A stretch of DNA of 64,000 nucleotides. It comes from Burkholderiales bacterium. Its GTDB lineage: Bacteria; Pseudomonadota; Gammaproteobacteria; Burkholderiales; Burkholderiaceae_B. The stretch spans positions 53,763-117,762 of the forward strand of contig JAIXTE010000152.1 in assembly GCA_027484315.1 (NCBI GenBank), in the 5' to 3' direction. Positions 57,406-64,000 of this stretch are shown piece by piece. Within the stretch, counting starts at the first letter, position 1. The number at the start of each line of letters is the position of its first letter. The notes beneath the pieces are model-generated. The model saw only the letters and a program-made list of their open reading frames with translations, was not told the origin of the DNA and did no database searches. Both the position numbers and the translations under genes were made by a program.

Positions 57406-59580
57406 AAAGCGGCTGAGTACTTCGTGAAGTACGGGAACATTCACCGGCTTGGTCAGGAACTCATCCACACCAGCATCCCGGCAGGCAATTTCGTCTTCCT
57501 GAAGCGCACAGGCGGTCAGCGCCACGATGGGAATTCGCGCTGAGGGCCCTGCCAGTTCCCGGATGGCTTTTGTGGCATCAATGCCGTTCATCACCGGCAT
57601 GTGAATGTCCATCAGAACCAGGTCCAGATCTGGATCCAGTTGAACCGCATTCACCGCTTGGGCGCCGTTTTCTGCCAGGGTGACCTGAACCTTCATTCCG
57701 GCCAGTAGAGATTTGATGACATGCTGGTTCAACAGATTGTCTTCCACCACCAGGATCTTTTTACCTGCCAGCGTGGGCGCGGGTTTGCGAGGCTCACTTG
57801 GCCCGGCATTCCCATATACGGGTTGAACCGACATCGTGAAGCCCAGCACGCTGCCTTCACTGCTGGAAGACGACACATAGAGTTGACCGCCCATCAATCC
57901 ACTCAAGCGCTTGGAAATGGCCAAGCCCAAGCCGGTACCACCGAACCGGCGGGTAGTTGTGTTGTCAGCTTGTTCAAAAGGCTCTGTCAAGCGGTCAAAC
58001 TCATGGAGATCAAAACCGATGCCACGGTCATGTACCTCGGTGCGTATCAAGGCATGCTGATCATCCACCTGGTCGGCTTGTACAATGACGCGAATCGGCC
58101 CCCGCTCGGAAAACTTGATGGCATTGCTCAGCAAATTGCCCAGGACTTGGGTATATCGGGTCGGGTCACCTTGCACCACCAGGGGCGTCATCACATCCAC
58201 TTCAAGCTCAATAATCAAACCTTGCTGCCGGGCTCGCAGCGCGAACTGGCGAACAGTTTTTGCAGCCTGCTCATGCAAATCGAACTCGATGTTTTCCAGC
58301 TTGATCAAGCCCGACTCAATCTGCGAGAAGCTCAACACATCTTCGAGCATGGCCAGCAAATACTGGGATGCATCTTCCACCTGGGCCACATACTGCACAG
58401 CAGGCTCCTCCGTGACATGCGCTTTCAGTAAATTGTTCAAGCCGACAATGGCATTCAGAGGGGTGCGTATTTCATGACTCATGTTGGCCAGAAACAGGCT
58501 TTTGGCATGGCTGGCACTCATTCGTTTGCGTTGAGTAGCCAACGAACTCAGGATTAGGAACAGCAGAATATCAATCACAACGCCAGCCGCCAGAACCAGG
58601 TAGGGTGTGGCGCTGTCCACCTGCTTGTCAAAGTTGGGAGTGCTTTGAAAATGGGCTGTCCAGGTTCGGCCTGAAACCGCTACAGGCACAGTCAGGCTGT
58701 ATTTTGAAATGCTCTCAGGTTGGCCGGCCGCGGAATCGTAAATCAGCGCATCCGGACTCATGTCCGCGGCATCAAACAGCTTGAACTGCAGGGGCAGTTT
58801 TTTGTTCCCCACCAAATTGTTCATCAGGTCCATCGTACGAAACGGGCTGTACACAATGCCCCGAATTGCATCCCGACGTGCTTCAGGGGTGTCCAGCGGG
58901 GCACCCGCCCGATACACAGGCAAGTAGATCAAAAAGCCAGGTTGAGCGTTGTCGCTGTCCTCCTGCTTGAGCCTGACCAGTCCGGAAAGGGTGGCCTGAC
59001 CGGTTTCAATTGCGTTATTGATGGCCTGCTTTCGCACAGGCTCGGAATACATGTCAAATGCAAAGGCACGCTGGTTGCGCGCATTGAACGGCTCGATCAG
59101 GCTGATCGGGAAGTAAATCTCCCGCGCCCCGGCGGGCGTCACGGCGTAATCCGGAAAACCTTCTGCACGCACCGCTGCTTCATGTGCATTCAGCCCGCTG
59201 GGATCGACTTTGGGCGCGTAGGCAAAACCCTGCAAGCCTGGCAATGCCTGCTGCAGGTTCAACGCCTGGGTATAAATCTTCCACTCACGTCGGGTCACTT
59301 GTTCCTGGGAATCAAACAAGGCTACGCCACCGCGCAATACCTGCTCATATTGCTTCATGCGGCTTTCTATACGTTCCTGCGCTTCGCGTACTTCAAATGA
59401 AAAACGCTCTGCTGCCCGTTTCTCAATTGCTTCACTGGTCAAATACCAGCCAAGACCCGTAATGGTCAGGGACAACGCCAGCACTAACCAAGCTGTCACC
59501 TCATTGTGAAACAGTTCAGCAACGGGTTTTCCAGTTTTCACAGCGGACTTGGTGCCCGGATTTGTTGTGTTCAACGACAT
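57388..59580 (-). CDS. CHASE-domain hybrid sensor histidine kinase
   Basis: This 730-residue protein has an N-terminal helix (about 29-49), a periplasmic CHASE domain (residues about 90-305; LQGFAYAPKVDPSG, FPISLIEPFNARNQRA) and helix 2 (about 326-348). The kinase core follows, with phosphoacceptor His 369 in FLANMSHEIRTPLNAI, NLLSNAIKF and GGTGLGLAISKRL. A C-terminal receiver has Asp 658 in LVLMDIHMPVMNG. Hybrid kinases of this type start phosphorelays; no HPt protein or partner regulator is nearby. CHASE domains sense small extracellular molecules, and the ligand is unknown. Confidence 0.9.
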   Translation of the reverse strand: MSLNTTNPGTKSAVKTGKPVAELFHNEVTAWLVLALSLTITGLGWYLTSEAIEKRAAERFSFEVREAQERIESRMKQYEQVLRGGVALFDSQEQVTRREWKIYTQALNLQQALPGLQGFAYAPKVDPSGLNAHEAAVRAEGFPDYAVTPAGAREIYFPISLIEPFNARNQRAFAFDMYSEPVRKQAINNAIETGQATLSGLVRLKQEDSDNAQPGFLIYLPVYRAGAPLDTPEARRDAIRGIVYSPFRTMDLMNNLVGNKKLPLQFKLFDAADMSPDALIYDSAAGQPESISKYSLTVPVAVSGRTWTAHFQSTPNFDKQVDSATPYLVLAAGVVIDILLFLILSSLATQRKRMSASHAKSLFLANMSHEIRTPLNAIVGLNNLLKAHVTEEPAVQYVAQVEDASQYLLAMLEDVLSFSQIESGLIKLENIEFDLHEQAAKTVRQFALRARQQGLIIELEVDVMTPLVVQGDPTRYTQVLGNLLSNAIKFSERGPIRVIVQADQVDDQHALIRTEVHDRGIGFDLHEFDRLTEPFEQADNTTTRRFGGTGLGLAISKRLSGLMGGQLYVSSSSSEGSVLGFTMSVQPVYGNAGPSEPRKPAPTLAGKKILVVEDNLLNQHVIKSLLAGMKVQVTLAENGAQAVNAVQLDPDLDLVLMDIHMPVMNGIDATKAIRELAGPSARIPIVALTACALQEDEIACRDAGVDEFLTKPVNVPVLHEVLSRFLLPAR

Positions 59581-59612
59581 GACGACTCACAAGTCAGTGT
59601 GCACTGAATCGG

Positions 59613-60659
59613 TTAACGAGGCCTTGGAAACTCCACAATATCCCATGCATTCAACACACGCAGGTTAACGCTATCGCGCTTCGCCAGTTTTTTCAACTCA
59701 CGAAGGGATCTGGAAAAATCATCCACCAAGTTTGGCATGGCTTGCAATGAAATGGGTAAGCCTTGCTGCATCAAAGGCAAGGTGAAGTTGTCCCAATGGA
59801 TCAAATACACCTGTTTTGCACCGGTGTTCATCACCATTTCCTGCCAATATGCCGCCAAGTAGTCGGCATCCAGTTTCCCCAAACCGCCTGTGCCCAGAAA
59901 CACCGTATTCACAGCAACGCCGTTGTTCTGCCCCGGAATAAAACCTGCGCTGGGCTGAATCAAGGCAAATGGACCACTGCCTAAAAGTGGATGCGATACT
60001 AAAAAACTGTAACTGGTTCCTTCCTTGAAAGACAAGGCGTGTGCGGGCAAACGCAAAGGAGCCGTATTAAAGCCTCCGGTAAAACCTGTCGGGGCGTGTG
60101 CGGATTCCCTGAGCTCAACCCGAAACTGCCCGAAGTTGGCCAGCCCCTCCTTCCCCGTCACGTACACGCGGGTTCCCGGTACATCCTGCCCCAGCGCGAT
60201 TTGGCCTGTTGACGCAGAACCGTAGAGATTTCCGCCATAGGTTTTAACCAAAAAAGGCGCATCCAGAGCATGGTCATAATGGGAATGGGCCACCACAATG
60301 CCTGACAACACGTGTGGCATGTCAAGCCTGTTGAACGTTTCTCTGGCCACTTCCAGAACGCGTTGTTCATCCACATCAAGCCGCGAAAATGCCACGCGCC
60401 CCAACGCTTGCCGGGAGAAAAATCCGTCCACCATCCACGTCGTTTTTCCATCGGTCCAAGCCATGGACGAGGTGCCCAGAAACAAGGCTTGAACCTCTGC
60501 ATCAACACTGCCCGTGGCATGAACTCCCAGGTCAATGTCAGGCGTAGAGCGCAGGCCATAAGCAATCCCACCTGCAGCAACCAAGGCAAGACCCAGCAGC
60601 ACCCATCCAACCCAGCGCAATAATCGCCAGCCATTGAATTGTTGTTGAACACACATCAT
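59613..60659 (-). CDS. Membrane-anchored metallo-beta-lactamase-fold protein
   Basis: The 348-residue protein has one N-terminal helix (about residues 15-35) that anchors it in the inner membrane. It shows ALFLGTSSMAW at the first core strand and the metal-binding motif HSHYDH (His 125, His 127, Asp 129, His 130). The later metal ligands are less clear: HPLLG may supply one, and the C-terminal region has YLIHWDNFTL. It resembles UlaG/RomA-like lactonases or phosphodiesterases, though the substrate is unknown. The soluble domain most likely faces the periplasm. Confidence 0.78.
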   Translation of the reverse strand: MMCVQQQFNGWRLLRWVGWVLLGLALVAAGGIAYGLRSTPDIDLGVHATGSVDAEVQALFLGTSSMAWTDGKTTWMVDGFFSRQALGRVAFSRLDVDEQRVLEVARETFNRLDMPHVLSGIVVAHSHYDHALDAPFLVKTYGGNLYGSASTGQIALGQDVPGTRVYVTGKEGLANFGQFRVELRESAHAPTGFTGGFNTAPLRLPAHALSFKEGTSYSFLVSHPLLGSGPFALIQPSAGFIPGQNNGVAVNTVFLGTGGLGKLDADYLAAYWQEMVMNTGAKQVYLIHWDNFTLPLMQQGLPISLQAMPNLVDDFSRSLRELKKLAKRDSVNLRVLNAWDIVEFPRPR

Positions 60660-60678
60660 CGCAAAGCCCGCCCATAAA

Positions 60679-60707
60679 AAAAGCCGCCCGGAAATCGAGC
60701 GGCTTTT
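60679..60707 (-). terminator. Intrinsic terminator after the cytochrome P460 gene
   Basis: AAAAGCCGC (60679-60687) pairs with GCGGCTTTT (60699-60707) around an 11-base loop. On the minus strand it lies 18 bases after the P460 stop and is followed by a run of seven T. It lies between this gene and the MBL-fold gene on the same strand. Confidence 0.85.
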
Positions 60708-60724
60708 GTCGATCTGCAGAAAGT

Positions 60725-61306
60725 TTACTTGGTCAACGCTGCAGCCAAGTGTATTTCTTCAATCGACATGGCGACTTTGCCGATTTGTCCGTTCAACAGT
60801 TGCGCGCTTTTGCGGGTATCAAAATACTTGTCGTAATGAAAAATATAGTCTTTGTCGGCCAAGGGTATGTGGCAACCACGGCAGGTCGCGTAATCCACTT
60901 TGGCAGGTTGACCGTTGGGTTCAAACGCGGCATAAACCCAGTCACCTGTTTTCATGCCTTCCGGTGCAGTACTGCCCCAGTCTTTGCCCTTGTACATCAC
61001 GAAAACTTTTTCCAGATCTGCCTTGGCCATCTTGTCACCGGTTTTTGTGGCCTTGTAGATTTCCATGACACTGACAGTGCCGCTGGGGAAGGCGTCACCT
61101 TTCTTGGCTGAAGCCCCTGTCGGATTGATGTAAATATCCCGCACATGGCCAGTGGGCTTCTCAATGCCAGCCAAAAAAACGGGCCATGATTTGTAGTCAG
61201 ACGGCTGGGCCAATTCACCATCTTTCGGTGCCGGGCCAAACATGCCGCCAGCAGCACAACCTGCCAAAACCACTGCCGCCGAAGCAACAAGCATCAATTT
61301 TTTCAT
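60725..61306 (-). CDS. Cytochrome P460-family haem lipoprotein
   Basis: The 193-residue protein has a lipoprotein signal with the lipidated Cys 17 (VLAGCAAGG). It has a cytochrome P460 fold (YKSWPVFLAG, GHVRDIYINPTGA, FPSGTVSVMEIYKATKTGD) and one c-type haem site CRGCH at residues 142-146. P460 proteins include hydroxylamine- and NO-oxidising enzymes; cross-link Lys positions cannot be verified by eye. Homologues in non-nitrifiers are thought to act on NO or other small nitrogen species. The ATG at 61306 follows GGGGA and fits the lipoprotein signal. Confidence 0.85.
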   Translation of the reverse strand: MKKLMLVASAAVVLAGCAAGGMFGPAPKDGELAQPSDYKSWPVFLAGIEKPTGHVRDIYINPTGASAKKGDAFPSGTVSVMEIYKATKTGDKMAKADLEKVFVMYKGKDWGSTAPEGMKTGDWVYAAFEPNGQPAKVDYATCRGCHIPLADKDYIFHYDKYFDTRKSAQLLNGQIGKVAMSIEEIHLAAALTK

Positions 61307-61494
61307 CTCTTTTCCCCTTTTTTGTGAGTACAACAGAAGTTGCTTTTTGAAAATAGCGCCAACACCTCTTCTTGGCAACTGTTCAGTCGAGCCAGCGACA
61401 GATTCAAGGGTTTACCCTGAATCACCCGATTTTCTTCAACCGGATCAAGCTGGTTTAGAGAAGGGGAATCACGCAGCTTATCCACAAATTGCAT
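61303..61494 (-). CDS. Possible small ORF coupled to the P460 gene
   Basis: The 63-codon frame ends with a TGA that overlaps the P460 start codon (ATGA). This is the coupling used repeatedly elsewhere in the window. The product has no signal peptide (MQFVDKLRDSPSLNQLDPV at the start) and two adjacent Cys (NFCCTHKKGEKR) near its end. No family was recognised and no ribosome binding site is obvious, so it may be a leader ORF, an unrecognised gene or chance. Confidence 0.3.
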   Translation of the reverse strand: MQFVDKLRDSPSLNQLDPVEENRVIQGKPLNLSLARLNSCQEEVLALFSKSNFCCTHKKGEKR

Positions 61495-61597
61495 TGCAAA
61501 TCAGATCCCTAAGCTAGTGATATCCCCCGTTTGGAGGACGCCCACATCATTCCAACAATGGATTGACAGCCCAAGACAATCCCAAGGAGCAATGCAT

Positions 61598-62149
61598 ATG
61601 AATCCCGTTTACTCAAGCACCAAAGCCGGTTTGACCGCACTTTTGCTGACCACTTGCGCCACTGTTTTTGCAGGTGCAGCCACTGATGTATTGCCGGAAA
61701 TCAAGGCGATTGCAGCGAAACCGGAGGTGATTGCCGCGGTAAAAGCACAGAATGCCAAAAATTTGACACTGGACACCATCAAGGCCACTGACAGCAAATG
61801 GATTGCTGCATCAGGTGGTTTGCCAGAGGCAAAAACCATGTTGGAAAGTGCCACCTCCAAAGCCTTGTTGGCCGCCGAAAAAGCCAAGCCTTATTTCACG
61901 GAAAGCATCCTGACCGATAACCAGGGCGCCAATGTCGCGATCAGCTCGATGACATCGGACTACTGGCAAGGTGACGAGCCCAAGTTCGTCAAAGCTTGGG
62001 CGGATGGCAAAGGCGATGATTACATTGCGCGGGCCAAGAAAGATGAAAGTTCAGGTGCGGTGGTGTCGCAGGTTTCTGTACCAGTGATGGACGGTGGCAA
62101 GGTCATTGGCACGCTGACCATTGGCGTGAATGTACAAGCCCTGCCTTAA
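61598..62149 (+). CDS. Secreted PDC/Cache-like sensor-domain protein
   Basis: The 183-residue protein has a signal peptide ([15 protein letters not shown]) and a single Cache/PDC-like domain ([77 protein letters not shown]). Such domains are normally the periplasmic half of chemoreceptors and kinases. Here it is a free periplasmic protein. AAGGAG stands eight bases before ATG 61598 but only two before ATG 61592, so the later start is preferred. The chemoreceptor gene starts 11 bases after its stop, which suggests a two-piece receptor. Confidence 0.8.
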   Translation: MNPVYSSTKAGLTALLLTTCATVFAGAATDVLPEIKAIAAKPEVIAAVKAQNAKNLTLDTIKATDSKWIAASGGLPEAKTMLESATSKALLAAEKAKPYFTESILTDNQGANVAISSMTSDYWQGDEPKFVKAWADGKGDDYIARAKKDESSGAVVSQVSVPVMDGGKVIGTLTIGVNVQALP

Positions 62150-62159
62150 AGGAATAATC

Positions 62160-63803
62160 ATGTCCTCCGTCATGAACAAATTGATCAATACCAGTCTGAA
62201 CATGCGACTGGGCATTGTGATGGGCATACCCATTGTGGCCCTGCTCGCCATGAGTGTGTTTTCCGTTTTCGAAATCCACCAATTGAATCAGTTCAACCAG
62301 GACAGCACCCAGAAGCAGGTCCGTCTGCTGAACGAAGTCTCCAATCTGAGTGGCAAGTCTGCGTTATTGGCTCGCGAGGCTCGCAATGTGATTCTGGCCG
62401 ATGAGCAGGGTAGGTTCGATCTTGCAAAGTCCCGAATGCTGGCACTAAAAACAGAAATCTCCGAGCTTGGCCAAGGCATGCTGACTGTTACACCGGACGG
62501 CGATGCACGTGACCTGATCCAAACCATCACCACCGACAATTCTGCTTTACACAGCGTTTACATGCGCGTCATCGAGCAGTCGGAGCTGGGTGAAGTTCAG
62601 GCTGCAACGCTGGCCTTGCTCAGTCAGGCAGACCCGCTTGAACAACAACTGGACCAAAGCATGCTCGCACTGAATTCCGGTGTGAAAAGCACGATGGAAG
62701 CATCGGTTGCGCAAGGTGACCAGGTATTCAAGAACGCCCTCATTACCATTGCGGGTGTCTGTATCAGTATCGTGATGTTGTGTGGCTTCGCAGTTGGCAT
62801 GGTGGCATCGTCCCTGCGCAAGCAGCTCGGCGGTGAGCCAGCCAAGGCATTGAACGTGGTTGGTACCATGGCACAGGGCAACCTGACACAGGTGGTTCCG
62901 AATTGTGAGAAAGGCTCACTCATGGATGGTATGCAGCAACTCCAGTTGCGCCTGCGGGAGATCATCAACCAGGTGTCTCAGGCTTGCGGCACATTCAAAA
63001 CGGCGTCCAGCGAACTGGTGAATGTGGCATCGGGTTTGTCGGGCACTGCAGAGCAACAAGCAGACAGCTCCAACGCCACCGCAGTCAGTGTTGAACAGAT
63101 GAGCGCCAGCGCAAGGTCCATTTCCGACTACGCCCACAAAACTGAGGTACAAGCCAAGCTGTCAGCGGACACTGCTAAAAACGGCATGAAGCTGATGCAA
63201 ACCCTGCAAGGAAAAATGAACGACATGGCCGGCCAAATGCATACCACCACCCAGGAAATTGCGGGGCTTGTGGAACGGTCAGACCGCATCAACGGCATTG
63301 TGTCGGTTATCCAGGGCATTGCCCAGCAAACCAATCTGCTGGCATTGAATGCTGCTATCGAAGCGGCCAGGGCTGGTGAACAGGGCAGGGGCTTTGCCGT
63401 GGTGGCCGATGAAGTGCGCACCCTGGCTCAAAACACCGCCACCGCCACGAATGAAATTCGTACCCTGATCGGGGAAATCTGCACCTACTCGGAGCGATCC
63501 AACAAATCGGTTGCCCAGGTGGGTGAACACATGAGCGAAAACATGGAATACGCCGACAGACTCATGGGGGGTCTGCAGGAAATTGTTCAACATTTTGAAC
63601 AGTCGGTTGAATATACGCTGGCCGTGGCCAATTCCACCAAGGAACAGGAAACAGCCAGCCAGGACATTTCTGGACGAGTCAGTGAAATTTCAGCCCTCTC
63701 GGAACAACTGAAAACGGCCAGCCTTCAACTGGAAGGGCAGTCTCGACAAGTTGAAAGCATGTCCGAGGACCTGCAACGCGCAGTGTCTTACTTCAAAACC
63801 TGA
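62160..63803 (+). CDS. Methyl-accepting chemotaxis protein
   Basis: The 547-residue receptor has an N-terminal helix (residues about 17-36), a four-helix-bundle-like periplasmic domain of about 155 residues and helix 2 (about 196-218). A HAMP-like linker follows, then the signalling hairpin. The highly conserved tip [37 protein letters not shown] is present (centre about residue 395). It ends [10 protein letters not shown] without a CheR-docking pentapeptide. AAGGA stands seven bases before the ATG. It is 11 bases downstream of the free PDC-like protein and may depend on it for ligand sensing. Confidence 0.92.
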   Translation: MSSVMNKLINTSLNMRLGIVMGIPIVALLAMSVFSVFEIHQLNQFNQDSTQKQVRLLNEVSNLSGKSALLAREARNVILADEQGRFDLAKSRMLALKTEISELGQGMLTVTPDGDARDLIQTITTDNSALHSVYMRVIEQSELGEVQAATLALLSQADPLEQQLDQSMLALNSGVKSTMEASVAQGDQVFKNALITIAGVCISIVMLCGFAVGMVASSLRKQLGGEPAKALNVVGTMAQGNLTQVVPNCEKGSLMDGMQQLQLRLREIINQVSQACGTFKTASSELVNVASGLSGTAEQQADSSNATAVSVEQMSASARSISDYAHKTEVQAKLSADTAKNGMKLMQTLQGKMNDMAGQMHTTTQEIAGLVERSDRINGIVSVIQGIAQQTNLLALNAAIEAARAGEQGRGFAVVADEVRTLAQNTATATNEIRTLIGEICTYSERSNKSVAQVGEHMSENMEYADRLMGGLQEIVQHFEQSVEYTLAVANSTKEQETASQDISGRVSEISALSEQLKTASLQLEGQSRQVESMSEDLQRAVSYFKT

Positions 63804-63809
63804 ACCGGT

Positions 63810-63850
63810 CAATTCAATGTGACAAAATCAATACACGTCACATTGAATTG
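63810..63850. promoter_or_regulatory. Inverted repeat with overlapping perfect palindrome
   Basis: CAATTCAATGTGAC (63810-63823) is exactly complementary to GTCACATTGAATTG (63837-63850) with a 13-base loop. The right arm also begins a separate perfect 16-bp palindrome TTGAATTGCAATTCAA (63843-63858). No T-run follows. It starts seven bases after the chemoreceptor stop and lies 59 bases before the next gene, so it could be a terminator-like hairpin or, more likely, an operator. Confidence 0.5.
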
Positions 63851-63908
63851 CAATTCAAAACCAAAATGGGCTTTCAGGGGTATTACAGATTGATGTTGTT
63901 CAATCTGG

Positions 63909-64000
63909 ATGCCCGCCATGTCGTTTTCACCCGCCTTGATTCCCAGCGTTCGTCGACGCAACCTGCTTAAAACATTTTTGCTTGGTGCCTCTGCCAGCAG
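63909..64000 (+). CDS. Start of a Tat-exported protein (truncated by the window edge)
   Basis: The frame is open from ATG 63909 (or in-frame ATG 63918) to the end of the window. The N-terminus reads SFSPALIPSVRRRNLLKTFL then LGASAS. The twin-arginine pattern RR-N-L-L-K followed by a hydrophobic stretch is a Tat signal, which suggests a cofactor-containing exported enzyme. Only about 30 residues are visible, so no family can be given. Confidence 0.55.
   Translation, partial: MPAMSFSPALIPSVRRRNLLKTFLLGASAS

Overview
The window looks like a chromosomal segment of a betaproteobacterium of the order Burkholderiales. The signs are a DUF3567 gene, a def-fmt-rsmB-DUF4390-ntrY-ntrX-trkA-trkH gene train, a divergent dprA-topB pair, Entner-Doudoroff genes and a moderate GC content. 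Thiosulfate-type YeeE/YedE genes and the overall style make a Limnobacter-like organism my best guess. That is inference, because no rRNA or other marker is present. I saw no tRNA, rRNA, CRISPR array, transposase, integrase or phage genes.

Layout. 1-7.4 kb: the end of a TerC-type membrane protein, a histidine phosphatase, an EamA exporter, and two OmpR-class two-component systems. The first system is bracketed by two secreted PepSY proteins. The second is CusSR/CopSR-like and has a perfect palindrome in its divergent promoter region facing a DUF4148-like gene. 8-17 kb: an ABC1/UbiB kinase, then a leftward heavy-metal efflux cluster (CDF transporter, CzcI-like, CzcC-, CzcB- and CzcA-like proteins, a His-rich membrane protein) that ends with a Cys/Gly/Ala-rich small protein. 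17-31.5 kb: a tandem DSBA-fold protein, a B12-binding radical SAM protein, a 41-residue exported Cys-rich peptide gene missed by length-limited ORF calling, a cupin, a TRIC-type channel, Mug, a TetR-controlled SDR/hydrolase pair, an AraC regulator, a NUDIX-unknown-CapA operon and a cation/proton antiporter.

31.5-38.4 kb is a central-carbon block. zwf-ppc runs left and edd-eda runs right from a shared 94-bp gap holding a HexR-like operator. The MFS gene at 39.1-40.4 kb is flanked on both sides by gene-free DNA full of inverted and direct repeats, including a 149-bp imperfect palindrome. 41.2-51.0 kb is a long leftward gene train (def, fmt, rsmB, DUF4390, ntrY, short ntrX, trkA, trkH, P-loop-less CobW-like gene) with many ATGA start/stop overlaps. 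dprA and topB run right. topB converges on an mnmC whose methyltransferase half looks eroded.

56.5-64 kb: a split YeeE/YedE sulfur transporter, a CHASE-domain hybrid kinase, a membrane-anchored metallo-beta-lactamase-fold protein, a lipoprotein cytochrome P460, a secreted PDC/Cache-like protein followed directly by a chemoreceptor, and the start of a Tat-exported protein.

The least explained items are the repeat clusters around the MFS gene, the Cys-rich 41-residue peptide with an attenuator-like hairpin ahead of its ribosome binding site, the Cys/Gly/Ala-rich peptide downstream of the CzcA homologue, and the PepSY-bracketed two-component system with a shared promoter motif. All calls rest on reading the sequence by eye; no database search was run.
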